Positions 43,844 through 55,042 of a DNA stretch of 64,000 nt are shown piece after piece. The number at the start of each line of letters is the position of its first letter. Position 1 is the first letter of the stretch. This stretch comes from Daphnia carinata (lineage: Eukaryota; Arthropoda; Branchiopoda; Diplostraca; Daphniidae). The DNA is taken from contig NC_081335.1 of assembly GCF_022539665.2 (NCBI RefSeq), positions 9,646,449 through 9,710,448 of the forward strand, read 5' to 3'. The position numbers were made by a program, and so were the translations under genes. Below the pieces are notes generated by a model. The model had not been told where the DNA came from and searched no databases. It saw nothing but the letters and a program-made list of their open reading frames with translations.

Positions 43844-45579
43844 TTGTTAAATTTTTCTTATGTATTGTTTTTTTTTTTATTTCTGACATGTAGAAATGTC
43901 GCCTTTTCCAATGTCTTACTGCTATGTCTTTTTGGGCTTCACGTTCGAGCCTTTGAAACGACCGTATGCGATTGTACTGAATCATCAAAAATGGGAATAA
44001 TTCAATTTTCGGATGACGATTGTCATCCGGAAATAAATGATAAACACTCCATTGACGTACAATATTCAGTGCATAGTGAAGTTCGCGCCGCAGTTCAATT
44101 TTCAGGATATATTTGTGCGAAGTGGAAACAAATTCGACATGTCACCATGAATTTTTTTGGATAATTGGTGATTGTGCCGGATAAAATTCCACTTGACACT
44201 ACACCAAATGAGTGCAATGATATGATTAACAGTCTTCGGTGCGAAGATCAAAAAATGACTGCTGCGGAAAATAAATTTGTATTCGACCGTGAACCTGAAA
44301 TTTTTGGTCATTGGTTACAAACGATCGACGTGGAAATTATTAATTGTGTGCTCGAAAAAATTCGCCTATATCAAGATGTGGAAGATAGTAATTTTTCTAC
44401 GCCGATAGGAATTGCTTCTGCCTCAACAGGTCATTTGTCGCATAATCATTTGACATTAGTTTGGGACAAAACATATACGCAACGATCTGAACCAAAAGCT
44501 CATCTCATTGAATCTGGAATTGGAAAATTAATACGAAAAACGGGAAATGATAAAATTTTTCGCCTTCAAGATGACAAAAAACAATTGGATTTTCATTTAA
44601 TTTTTCAACCGCTTTGTATTCCCATTCAAAACTCTTGTTTAAAGAAATCTGATGCCTTTAATATTCTCGGCCAATCAAAACTCTTCGTTACCACGGCGGC
44701 CATCATGGAAAATTTGTCGACAATAACATTGGCGGAACCCTCGCCACCTAGCGGCCAAAATTTGGACCATCCCGCTACTTTACAATATATTCGTGATCAA
44801 CTTACGGACCATGAAAATGAATTATCACGATTAATCCAAATCTTACAATGTGATTCAAGAAATGCGAAACATGTAAGAGCATTTATTGCAGCACAATATA
44901 ATGGCTGCTTAGCTGCTTCACATCTAGATCTACCCAAGTGCACAAGTTACAAGCCTTTGGGAAAACCGCCATTGTCATCTCGTGTAAACCTTTAAATGTG
45001 ACTTTCGAAACCGTCGTAACATCTTGCGGACCGCAACCAAAATTTAAAAATTGTACAATTAACCTAGACGGTTGGGAACTCGTTAAATATTCGCCGTGTT
45101 ATTGGACCAATGGATTTGTGAACTTCAATGACATACCTTATGCGTTTCGCAATAACACTTGGAAGCCAGTGAACGCAAGTATCGTATTACCGGTACAAAC
45201 TCTTGCGCATTCTTTTCGGTATGAAGACGTAAAATTTTTTGACTATGAACATAAAAGTAACCCTGCGTATAGTGAAACCATTATGGATCATATGAGTATA
45301 ATGGCTGATATTGCCGCGACGATGAATGAACATTCGCCGAGTGAGTTTTCAACGAATAATCGACCAAGTGTGACCAACGTTTTATTATCAGCTTCTGGAG
45401 TGAACACTTATACTAGCTGGTGGGAAACTATTAAAAATTATTTCTTCATCGGTGTACTCTGCCTCCTGGGTCTTCTTTTTCTACGCATCTGTTATGGTTG
45501 TGGATTTTTTGGACTTATCTACAAGCTATGTTTTCGCCCAGTTCAAGAAACAGAACCGGATTTCGCCTACCAAGTCTGA
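43844..45579 (+). pseudogene. Element B glycoprotein (env), RNA-virus-like, broken
   Basis: Same protein family as 18351-20080. It has a signal peptide region (LLLCLFGLHVRA), the VCDCTESSKMG block, GYICAKW, a mid-region and the LDGWELVKYSPCYW block. A transmembrane helix (FFIGVLCLLGLLFLRIC) near residue 190 of the last frame precedes a short tail. An in-frame TAA at 44162-44164 and a frameshift near 44950 interrupt it. The gene stops shortly before a palindrome (TTACGggaCGTAA) and the purine tract next to the LTR. Both B and D copies are dead, but at different sites, so the ancestor was intact after their divergence. Confidence 0.68.
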
Positions 45580-45612
45580 TTACGGGACGTAATCTCGCAC
45601 CGCCGGGAGTGA

Positions 45613-46501
45613 TGTAACGAAGTCATAAAAATACAACATTTAATAATATTTTATCTTCATTGTTTGTTTTCTTTATATTAAAATTATATACTATGTCTAT
45701 TATGCATTATATTTAAAGTATACATTATAAATATAGTAATTCAAGTGTCATTGGCATTTCCCTGAATTCTATATTTATATTATACTTTACATCCTGCTTA
45801 TTGCTGAATTCTATATTTATATTATACTTTACATCCAGCTTATTGCTGAATTCTATTTTTATATTATACTTTACATCCTGCTGATTGCTGATTGGATGAG
45901 CTTCATGCGTAGAACATCGCGCCATACATTTCCATGAATATGAAATGTTGCGACGTGAGATATTCAATAACTTATATCCGGAGCTCATCTGTCGGAAATG
46001 CTATGTTTCCCTCAAACATGTAAAACGTATAAAAGGATGCCTTTTTTGTTCCCAAAAGTTAGTTCTATAGTTCTACAGTTCGTTTCAGTTCTTCAACTAT
46101 CTTCAGTTCTAGTTTTCATCTTTAGTGCTACCAGTGTTGTTTAATTCTTCCAATATAGTGAGTTTAATTCGTTCTTATTCAATAATTATTGTGAGTGCTT
46201 TTCATCGCTTCTTGTGCGACCGACAAGCCCTGTTTCCCTTATCTTTTCGCTTCCAACGTTTAACATCTTTATTTCATCTTCGCCACGACGGTGACGGTAA
46301 GACTGAATTCGTATGATTCCATTTTTGTATTTCTGTTTCCCATTCATACCCCATATCTGTGTAATTCTTTTATTATCTTTGGCCTATTAGAATAAAATAT
46401 ATTCGGAATTGTGGTAACGCCTTCCCGAGTTCATTTTCTTATTACAATTTGTCTTAAATAACGTAAAGTCATTCTTTTTATTATTAAAAGAATGCTTTAC
46501 A
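45613..46501 (+). repeat. Element B 3' LTR
   Basis: 889 bp, followed by ATTA. It differs from 32455-33343 at about a dozen positions by eye. Confidence 0.95.
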
Positions 46502-48194
46502 ATTACTGCCCTTCCTTGAGCTGTCGTGTTGTTATGGGTTATGGTTACCTGGGCTGCTCCTAATGGCGTCACTTTGGAACCATTTGCTAATACAATGTCC
46601 GGGCCGCCCCAATCCTCCATCACATAATGTGTGCGTCCCAACAATTTTGGCGATATGACGCTGACCGCTGCGCCCGTGTCCACCACTGCCGTTGCTGTGA
46701 TGTCTCCACACCCCACCGTCTTTTTGATTAAGCGGGATATGTCCGACAACAGTATTGGTACTTTCTTCCCCAACTTTTGTTTTCTAGTCTCACTTGCCTC
46801 TTCACCACCTTGATCTTCCTGTGTTGACAATTGTTGCGTTGTCTGTGCCGCCCCCTGGTCCGTTTTGTTCGGAATTTTAGTCTTGTTTACATAAAATTGC
46901 TGCTCCAGGTTCAGTAATTCTTCCGCATTCGAATGTAACGCCACACTGTTCACCGTTCCTGCTTGCTTGTGTCTTTCCGGCTGATGAAACTGCCCTTGCC
47001 TGGCGTGTTGTTGTTCGCCCTGATGTCTCATCTGATTCTGTCTTGGACCTTTGTATAATGCTGACGCTGGGTTTTGGAAGCATCTATAGTCAAGGTGGCC
47101 TATTCTGGAACAAAATCCGCATACGTATCTTCCCTCGGTTGTTCTTCTATTCCTGTCGAATCCATTATTACTGATTTTGTTTTGGCCCATTTTAGCCATT
47201 TGAAATGCCGGTCCTGTAGATAAATGTAGCTGTTTCACCGTCTCATTTAATTGTTGCAGCACATTCGTAATTTCTGCTGTTAACGTCGGCTGAGTCACAT
47301 TCTTGTTCAGTTTCGTCTTTACCGGCTTCTCTGATAGCGCCATTAAAGATTGGGCCCAAACTTTCTGGTTCGCGAGAGCCATGGCCTCCGTGTGTAACTT
47401 GGCCAGTTCTAGAAAGTCAGTCGTAGATGCCGGCTTATGTGGGTAAATTTTTTGCAATAACGATGGTTTTAGACCGCGGTATAGATGTTCCAATTGATGT
47501 TCCTGTGACATTGTCGGGTTCACCAACCTGCACATGTTGATTACGTCGTAGAAATACGACACTATGTCTTCCTCTACGCCCTGTACTCGTTGACGAAGCT
47601 TGCTCTCTTGCACTAGTGTGAAATTAGCCTGCCGAAAGTCCGCTATGAATTGAGTTTTTAGCCCTGTCGCTGCTGGCAGATTGGGCCGCGTTGGGTCTTC
47701 TGGTTTCGGACGGGCCGGAAGATCCTCCCAGTGGTCAGGTGGGGATTCACCAGAAACCACTTTCTGGCTGCCCCTTCCAAATACATCGCAAAATTCCGAG
47801 CCTGGTCTGCATTGGACCAACGATTGTAAGCTGCCACTAACTCGAAACGTTCTAACCAATCCATAGGGTCTTCCCCCGGGTTTGCCGAAAAAATCGGCGG
47901 TGCTATGAATTTTTGTACACTTACCGCCATGTTGCTTGGCCGTGCGTCAAAATTAGGTCGAGTTTGTTCTGGTGTCAAGTGTCGTGGTTCACCGATTATT
48001 GCGAGCTCTATTCCACGAACGTCTTCTATAGACACTGTCGCACTGTCCCGTGTGGGGTGTGTTACCTCAACAACAACACCACTATCAGACACTTCCAATT
48101 TTTCCACCAATTCAGATTGATTGAATAGCTCCGGATGTAACCGTCTACTTGGCGCCCGACCGCACGTAGGATATCTCCCTGACTGTTTACTCAT
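46502..48194 (-). pseudogene. Element A gag and protease 5' part
   Basis: Gag starts at 48194 (MSKQSGRYPTCG). It contains the retrotransposon-gag capsid (FIAPPIFSANPGEDPMDWLE; YDVINMCRLVNPTMSQEHQ), a CCHC knuckle (CGFCSRIGHLDYRC) and then retropepsin (VVDTGAAVSVISP). A frameshift near 47700 splits it into 47658-48194 and 46502-47859. The protease frame is cut at 46502 by element B and resumes at 32450 with the flap and LLLGNDF segment. Confidence 0.88.
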
Positions 48195-48279
48195 CAGTCG
48201 ACGCGAACACTAGAGAATCCCACTAGTCTCGACTCTTAACGACGAGGAAACAGAACGTAAAATTCACATGAACGTGAAT

Positions 48280-48553
48280 CAAATAGTTAAAAGAATCAGG
48301 GAACCTTCCCAACAAAAGAACTCCCACCTTGCTGGCCACCTCTTGTACCAGTTAGCGGCAAACACACGAAATCAACTGCGATAACTGAAGATCCGCACAC
48401 AACAAAAATAAGGGAAACTTTCCAACAACGAACGTAGTTAATAGTTAACAGAATCAGGGAACTTTCCCAACAAAAGAACTCCCGCCTTGCTGGCCACCTC
48501 TTGCACCAGTTTGCGGTAAACGAACGAAATTGAATGCGATAACGAATTTACGG
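48280..48553. repeat. Duplicated block in element A leader
   Basis: A block of roughly 115 bp is repeated with an offset of 158 bp: GAATCAGGGAA at 48293 and 48451, CCTTGCTGGCCACCTCTTG in both. It lies between the PBS and gag, so it may affect packaging or translation of the RNA. Confidence 0.8.
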
Positions 48554-48624
48554 AAAATTTGGTTGACCGACACGAAATCAAATGTACGGAGCTCTTTAGG
48601 GGCTCGACCTGCATCTCCACCAAT

Positions 48625-49033
48625 TGTGACGGCCACTGCCGCAATTCACTGAATGACTCAACAGCGCTTTTGGACCTGGTGTATTGATTCTGCCACAGTC
48701 ACACTCCAAACCCAACTGTCTACTGAGAGCCCCGTGTCACTCGTAGGCTCTCCTATTTAAAGGGAAAGGTTGTTACCCGCCAAGGGTGACGCGGGAAGTA
48801 GAAAGAAGATGGTCACGTAGATAACCTCTACGTGACCGTTCGAATAGAAAGCGCATAGAAGGGCTAAGATCTTCCGGTAAGATGGTCAAGCAGATAATTC
48901 TACTTGACCTTACGGAAGTGAAAGCGGAGAAAAAGGGTTGGGGCTGATGTACGAGACGTTCCCAGCACGTGGATGTCCTCGGACTCCACGTGTCCATCGT
49001 TAACACGTGGATGTCCTCCGAATCCACGTGACA
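48625..49033 (-). repeat. Element A 5' LTR
   Basis: 409 bp, followed on the right by GTAT. The PBS (ATTGGTGGAGATGCAGG on minus) directly adjoins its left side. Confidence 0.95.
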
Positions 49034-51735
49034 GTATTTATTCAGAACGATATGCGTATATTCTGAAGGCACACATAAGCGAAGATATGTCTGACCCCAA
49101 AGGTGTTTAATTTTAAATAGTTTCCCATTTTTCAAGCAAAATCGTCTACCCGCTGATCGGTTATTCTCCAGTTTTGTAATAATCGATCTCCACAAATGGT
49201 TGTCCCGTTGTTTAGCAGTCAACTCGTCCCAGTCTTCGTTCGTGAATAATTCGTTGTTTGCGTAACTAAGAGTTCCAATTGTAACGCATCTTTCTTCGTC
49301 GTTTGTATCCGCGGCAATTGAGCGGAAAACGTGAGGGGCAGTCTGCATTAGTGTGTAATCTCCGACTGCGGTATCGAATTTCTACTTCATATTGTAACAG
49401 ACAGAGGCTCCAACGTGCCAATCGACCTGCCAAATCTTTCTTCGTGCGTAAACAGCAAAGGGCTTCGTGGTCCGTGATGATAATGATCTTACACCCCCAT
49501 ATGAAACCTCGGAATTTCTGCAAGGCCCGGATAAACGCTAAGCACTCTTTTTCTGTGATCGAGTAGTTTAGTTCGGCTTTTGAGAGCAGCCGACTGGCAT
49601 ACGCCAAGGGAAATTCTTTTCCATCCTTTGATTGTGACAAAACAGCCCCGATGCCATAGCCGCAAGCATCTGACATTATAATCATTGGGGATTCGTAGTC
49701 TGGATGTGCCAATATGGGTGCTGATGTCAATGCTTTTTTGAGAACCATAAAGCTGTTTCGTTGTTCATTTTCCCAGAGGAATGCCGCCCCTTTCTTAGTC
49801 AGAGCCGTCAAAGGCTGAGCGATTTTTGCAAATCCTGCTTTATGTCGTCGGTAGTACGAGCATAATCCCAAAAAGCTTTGCACCTGTTTGATTTTGTTAC
49901 TTGTAGTTTTTCATTGATTACATTCCGGAAAATCCCGAACCGCTACTATTTTGTCCGGGTCGGGAGCAATGCCTTTTTCCCCCGATTTTGCCGCCAATGC
50001 CCCGTTTTGACACTATGTGTCCTAAAACTTTAAGCGTAGTCATGGCAAACTGACATTTAGATCCTTTTAATTTTAATCCCGCTTTGCCTAGGCAGGATAG
50101 AACCGAATTAAGGCGAAGTAGATGGGTTTCAAAGGTAGGGGCGTATACCACCACATCATCCAAATATACCAAACATGACGACCATCGAAGATCGCCCAAT
50201 ATAATGTCCATCGCTCGTTGAAAGGAACTAGGACCTTTTGAGAGACCAAAGGGCAGTACCTTGAAGTGATATAGTCCATCCGCTGTAATGAAGGCTGTTT
50301 TTTCTCGATCCTCTTTACGCAACGGAAGCTGATGGTACCCCGACTGGAGATCCATTATTGAAAAATATTCGGCGCCTTCCAGCTTGCTTAAAATATCCGA
50401 AATGCGTGGTAACGGGTAAACATCCCTAATTGTGACCTCATTTAAACCGCGGTAGTCCACACAAAATCGCCATGACCCTTTTTTTTTTTAATGAGCACCA
50501 CCGGAGCACCTCATGACCTATCGGATCGTTCGATAATGCCTACTTTTAACATATCTTCGGATAAAGTTTGAACTATTTTTCGAGCTTTCCACGCACTAGG
50601 ATATGGGCGTTGACACACTGGAGTTGTACCTTCTTTCAGATTTATTGGATGTTCTGCCACGGTACAGTAACCGATATCCGTATCTGATAATGCAAACGTT
50701 TGCCGATAACTTTGTAGCAGAGCCATCAGAGAGAGTTTTTGTTGTGGGCTCAAGTCAGGATTAATGTTGGTTTCGAGACTGGTCTCTGACATGTTTTTTT
50801 CCAAACGGTAGGGTATCATTTGAAACGACTTGGTTCGCTCCATCGAACGAGTCAGGGAGATCACAAACTACCACGTCGTCCGTATAAGGTTGGAGAGTCC
50901 CTAGAGTAGAATGTTTGTTTAACCAGACCGGAATGGCGGACAGATTGGTCACTGGGAGCGATCGTGTTGTGTTAGACAGCACTGCATGACCCACTGACAG
51001 TGATTTAGTTGATAGCAACTTTTCCGACGGGGTAAACAGACAAACCCCGGGAAACTGAGTGTCCAAAGTCGTAAGAACCGGTACGACCGAAAATGCCGGA
51101 ATTATACACCCTTCCAGCGACGAAAGCTTAGTGTGTCGAACGGGTGGTTCCGGGAAATTCAACGCAAAAAATGGCAGGTCCCCCAAAATAAGTTGTGCTT
51201 GTTCGCCAGTGTAATCCACATGAAGGTGTCCAAATTGTCGCAAAAAGTCGTTTCCCATTAAAAACTCAATCTCATTCATGGGCAACACTACTGCTGTTCC
51301 TGAAACCGTTTTATTGCCATATGTGATGGAAATCTGTGCCCCCCCCCCTAATGGCACAGCACGAGTTCCATTTGCTAGGACGATGGCCGGTCCGTGCCAT
51401 TCTTGAAGAAGGTAGCCAGTATGATGTAAAAGTGTTGGAGACATAACGCTAATCGCTGCACCAGTGTCAACCACCGCATTGGTAGTCACTGGCCCACACG
51501 TTACAATTTCTTTAATTAAGCGGGACGTATCTGACCTCCAAGCTCCGTTGTCCTCCTGGTGATGGCAGGTGTTAGGTTGCAAAACCGTTGGTGGAACAAG
51601 GTCACCATCGGTCTCTTGTTGAAGATAGTGATCCGGAAAAGGAAAATCGATGTGATGAACTGGAAAAGCTGAACAATTTTGCGTGTCCCCAGACGGCATC
51701 GTTTGAATATTATTAACTGGCTGGTGTTGTACATT
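49034..51735 (-). pseudogene. Element C protease, RT, RNase H (5' part of pol)
   Basis: Retropepsin at about 51470 (VVDTGAAISVMSP) and FLMGNDFLRQFG. A frame break near 50830 is followed by 50511-50864. RT in 49918-50460 carries CLVYLDDVVVYA; a run of ten Ts beside 50460 coincides with the next break. RNase H in 49266-49883 carries ITEKECLAFI and TDHEALCCLRTKKD, and the connector runs to 49034, where element A interrupts. Closely related in sequence to element A pol. At least four frame breaks. Confidence 0.9.
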
Positions 51736-52802
51736 ATTACGTGGGCCTGCTGATTATTGGTAACTGGTTGTTCTTGTCTGTTGTTTTGTTGAAATCGGAA
51801 ATCCTGTCCTCGATAATATGAGGAAGATGGGTTTTGGAAGCAACGTGAATCCGTATGTCCCGCCTTTGAACAAAACCCGCAAATAAAACGTCCTTCCGTC
51901 GTCCTTCTATTGCGACCCGACTGATTCCAATTAGGTGTTCCCGAAGCGTTGAGCGTTCGGGGTGAGACGGCTGTCTGAGGGTTACTGAGATGTTCAATCG
52001 TTTGTTGCAGACCGGTTAACAATCCCGCTAATTCCTTGACCAGTTTCGTCGACGCCGCTGTTGACGAATTAGGAACGTCTGGAGTCACGGCTAACAGCGA
52101 TTGTGATAGAACTTTTCGGTTTACTAAACTGTTGGCCTCAGCGTGTACTTTGGCTACGTCCAGGAATTCCGTCGTCGATGCTGGTTGTAGGGGATAGATT
52201 TTTTGTAATAATGTTGGTTTCAATCCACGATACAAGTGTTGGAGCTGCTGCTCCTGCGACATAGTCGGATTGACTATGCGACACATGTTTATTATGTCGT
52301 AAAAATATGCCACTACGTCTTCCTCATTTCCTTGTTCCCTCTGTCTGAGTTTGCACTCCTGTACTAGTGAAAAATTTGCTTGTCGGAAAGCCGCCGAAAA
52401 TTGCGATTTTAGACCGGTAGCCGCCGGTAGGTTGGGTAATGTGGGATCAGTTGGGTCTGGACGTGCCGGTAGATCGTCCCAATGATTCGGATGAGTATGC
52501 ACGAGGAACCATTTACGAGCTGGCCCCTCTAGATACATCACGAAATTTCTCGCCTGATCAGCATCTGACCCCCGATTATATGCCGCAGCTAATTCAAACC
52601 GTTCTAGCCAATCCACTGCGTCTTCTTCCGGCGAAGCTGAAAAGATGGGGGGTGCGATGAACTTTTGAACGCTTGCCGCCATGTTTGCCAAAGGGAATAT
52701 ACGTAAAGGAGGCAGTAGGGAACCTCTACTAGACGAGGAATCGTTGTCGGAATCCGCTAATGAACTTTGTGAAGAATCCTCGTCCGTGCCGTGCTGTGCC
52801 AA
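51516..52802 (-). pseudogene. Element C gag
   Basis: Frame from 52802 with an acidic serine-rich N-terminus (DEDSSQSSLADSDNDSSSS), the capsid (FIAPPIFSASPEEDAVDWLE; YDIINMCRIVNPTMSQEQQ) and a CCHC knuckle (CGFCSKAGHTDSRC). After about 51730 it runs out of frame, while the true continuation into protease is in another frame (50761-51699). That may be an indel or the usual gag-pol frameshift site. Confidence 0.88.
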
Positions 52803-53039
52803 CGAAGCTTCTTCTGAGAAAACCGAACTCGAGGAAGACGGCGTCTGAGTGTGGCCCGTGCAACTGTTTGCTCCGTATTCGTGTATGCGTCTCCCAGTTG
52901 TGGAAGTCGAGATGAAAGAAAAAGTTCAGGGTGTAGTCGCCGGCTGGGGGGCCGTCCACACGTTGGATAGCGTGAAGATCATTTTTTTATTTCACTCATG
53001 TATAACACCTCACAAGAACATACCCGTTGGGGATACCAC

Positions 53040-53400
53040 TTTAGCAATTCACGAAACGTAGATCCGAGAAAAACACACGGAAACTACGTAGTTTTCAAAA
53101 AATTGATCGGCGAGATAAAGGAGCAAAGTACATGGAACGAGAGACGATTTTAACGAGGTGAAATGAAACACGGGTTGAATAGGGAATACGAACGGAACTC
53201 AGCGAAAGGTGAATTAAATGGGGTGAACGGGAATACGAGTTGAGTAAAAAAAAATTAATTAATTAAAAAAAAATACGAACGGGGCTCAACCAAAGACGAT
53301 TTAAACGGGGTCGAACGGAATACGCGTTGAGTACAAAATACGAACGGGGCTCAACGAAAGACGATTTAAACGGGGTAAAACAATAATTTGCTATAAGGAG
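53040..53400. repeat. Tandem repeats in element C leader
   Basis: Four imperfect units of roughly 65-80 bp share AATACGAACGGGGCTCAAC and CGATTTAAACGGGGT. They lie between the PBS and gag. Confidence 0.8.
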
Positions 53401-53570
53401 TAAACGGACTGTAAAGAAGAATTTCTACGAAATAAGAATCAGAACGAGAGAGCCGGATGAAGGAAGCGAAAGGAAATGTGAAATTCCCCCCCTGGGGAAA
53501 AAATCAAAAGAAGAAGAACGATAAACAAGAAAACAGAACAAAACCAAATACGACCTGTATCTCCACCAAT

Positions 53571-53968
53571 TGTGACGGGGAATTGTGGGGGGAAGCCGAG
53601 GTTAGGAAGTAAGATCACTTGAGTCAGTGTTTAGAGGAGAACGGAGGGTATTTGGAAGGAACAATCTAAGGCACTTTCTGGAGAAGACTGAACCCCGAAC
53701 CTACTTAGGCTCGGGGTATTTAAAGGCAAGGGTCACCCTGTTACCGGGTGACGCCGGAAGAATCTAGGGAAAGATGGTCATCTAGATAACACCTAAATGA
53801 TCGCTACGAACGTTCTAACCCTTTTCTAGGGTAAAGTAGAAAGTTTTTACGGAAGGAGTAGTTAAGATGGTCAAGTAGATAACTCTACTTGACCTTACAG
53901 TCCAGGACGGGAGAGGAGTTTCACGTGAAATCCATTAACACGTGCGTGTCCCTGGATTCCACGTGACA
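53571..53968 (-). repeat. Element C 5' LTR
   Basis: 398 bp, followed by ATAG on the right; PBS adjoining on the left (ATTGGTGGAGATACAGG on minus). Confidence 0.94.
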
Positions 53969-54003
53969 ATAGGGTGGACATATGTCTAGACGCCATAGCG
54001 ATA

Positions 54004-54075
54004 CAGCCTAGGCTATTTGGCATAGCCTTCGACCACCACTCGGGAGTCTCGGGTTTGAGTCTCGGCTCAGCCGCC
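54004..54075 (+). tRNA. Degenerate tRNA-Arg-like sequence
   Basis: It shares GGCTATTTGGCATAGCCTTC and a T-arm-like GGGTTTGAGTCTCGG with the copies at 22383 and 22619. It lies 36 bp right of the element C insertion point. Confidence 0.3.
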
Positions 54076-54448
54076 GTTTACCCAATACAAAGATATGTTT
54101 TTTTCTTGGTTTTTCTTTAATAGAAATTTATTGTTTTGAACCGGCGGCAAGTGCCGATCATAATTCCTTTTATTCTAATTTTATTTTCTACATCAGCATG
54201 TATTTTCGTATTTGACGACGCTCTCCTTACTCTCGATTATTTTTATAGAGAAAGCTAGCGAAATATTTGCGTTCTACTTTGTTTATTCATAGCTTAGAGA
54301 TAGGGAATATAATGCGAAGGGGGAGAAAAAAAATTCTGGAATAGAGTTCTATTCTATGGGGAATAAATACATGTTCCTACGGGGTGAGAGTAAATAAGGA
54401 GATTTTCGTTTGGTGGTTCTTTTCCGAGCCTTTTCATTTTACGTTGTC

Positions 54449-54883
54449 TTAATTGTGGATGGTGGTGGGGTCGCGCCTCTGCCGTTTTCGACCTGTGTCC
54501 CACAGGTCAGGCGACCAGTTGAAAAAAGGGGGGTGACCCTTCGCGAGATCCAAGTCCAGAATGAGTTTGAGGGTGTTGACAGCTCCTCCCCAATCCTCGG
54601 CGTACAGATCGGCGTTCAATTTGCGGGTGAGCGCGGCCGTCCGTTCTTCGAAACGGCGCTCGTAACGTTGACGCTCGAGCTCCCATGATTCCAAGCCGTC
54701 GAGCTCTGGGGACCGAGGCGTCTGGCTAACGACGTTGGTAGATTTTTCTGGTACTGGAGTCCAATCGTCATAGATTGGGATGGAAACCATTGGTGCCATT
54801 ACTTTTTCAGCTTCCTCGCCGGCACTTAGCCACTCGGAAACCGCCTGGGATTGTTGATTTGTAGAGTTGGCGCACGGGTCCAT
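54449..54883 (-). CDS. ORF-X of element D, first copy
   Basis: The open frame of about 145 codons from MDPCANSTNQQ has an acidic first half and a charged helix (LERQRYERRFEERTAALTRK). It then has the family signature ILDLDLAKGHPPFFNW with a following W and a basic end (RKRQRRD). It lies just after pol in element D, the same position as 41741-42481 in B. The frame extends upstream to 54946, but the ATG at 54883 aligns with a protein-like start. Function unknown. Confidence 0.55.
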   Translation of the reverse strand: MDPCANSTNQQSQAVSEWLSAGEEAEKVMAPMVSIPIYDDWTPVPEKSTNVVSQTPRSPELDGLESWELERQRYERRFEERTAALTRKLNADLYAEDWGGAVNTLKLILDLDLAKGHPPFFNWSPDLWDTGRKRQRRDPTTIHN

Positions 54884-55042
54884 TTTTTTTTTCAGAAGTT
54901 TTAATTTGGAGCACGATTTGGGTGGACTCGACTCAACAAGTGTCAAAAACGTTGTGAAGTCCCTTTGAAATTTATCGCTGTTAAATACACGACGGTTGTT
55001 ATGTGAACGTTAACTTTGTCTCGAAGAGGAAAAAAAACTCTT

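Larger units (their letters stand above)
32455..46501 (+). mobile_element. Element B: Ty3/gypsy-type LTR retrotransposon with RNA-virus-like glycoprotein
   Basis: LTRs of 889 bp at 32455-33343 and 45613-46501, with ATTA on both outer sides. The flanks rejoin the protease frame of element A. Plus order: LTR, PBS (TGGTGGCAGCG), ORF1, ORF2, gag, a 3.2-kb DNA element, protease, RT, partial RNase H, ORF-X, short hydrophobic ORF, glycoprotein, LTR. Integrase is absent. It is the innermost element of the nest and, with element D, defines a lineage distinct from A and C. Confidence 0.95.
26474..49033 (-). mobile_element. Element A: errantivirus-like LTR retrotransposon inserted in pol of element C
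   Basis: LTRs of 409 bp at 26474-26882 and 48625-49033, with GTAT on both outer sides. The flanks join element C's pol in register. Minus order: 5' LTR, PBS, leader with a duplicated block, gag (48194 down), protease, interruption by element B, RT-RNase H-integrase (32449-29019), F-type envelope (29006-27008), polypurine tract (CGGGGGGGACC), 3' LTR. Same lineage as C but a different LTR family. Confidence 0.95.
22843..53968 (-). mobile_element. Element C: errantivirus-like Ty3/gypsy LTR retrotransposon with F-type envelope
   Basis: LTRs of 398 bp at 22843-23240 and 53571-53968, with ATAG on both outer sides. In minus order: 5' LTR, PBS (ATTGGTGGAGATACAGG next to the LTR), repeat-rich leader, gag (52802 down), protease-RT-RNase H (51699-49034), interruption by element A, integrase (26473-25768), then a frame joining the integrase tail to the envelope (25749-24664), envelope remainder (24663-23167), a G-rich polypurine tract and the 3' LTR. 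Inserted into element D. Several frameshifts make it inactive. Confidence 0.93.

Noticed and set aside
43844..45579. Intact viral or retroviral envelope gene
   Set aside because: A stop codon and a frameshift interrupt it; the element D and A versions are also broken.
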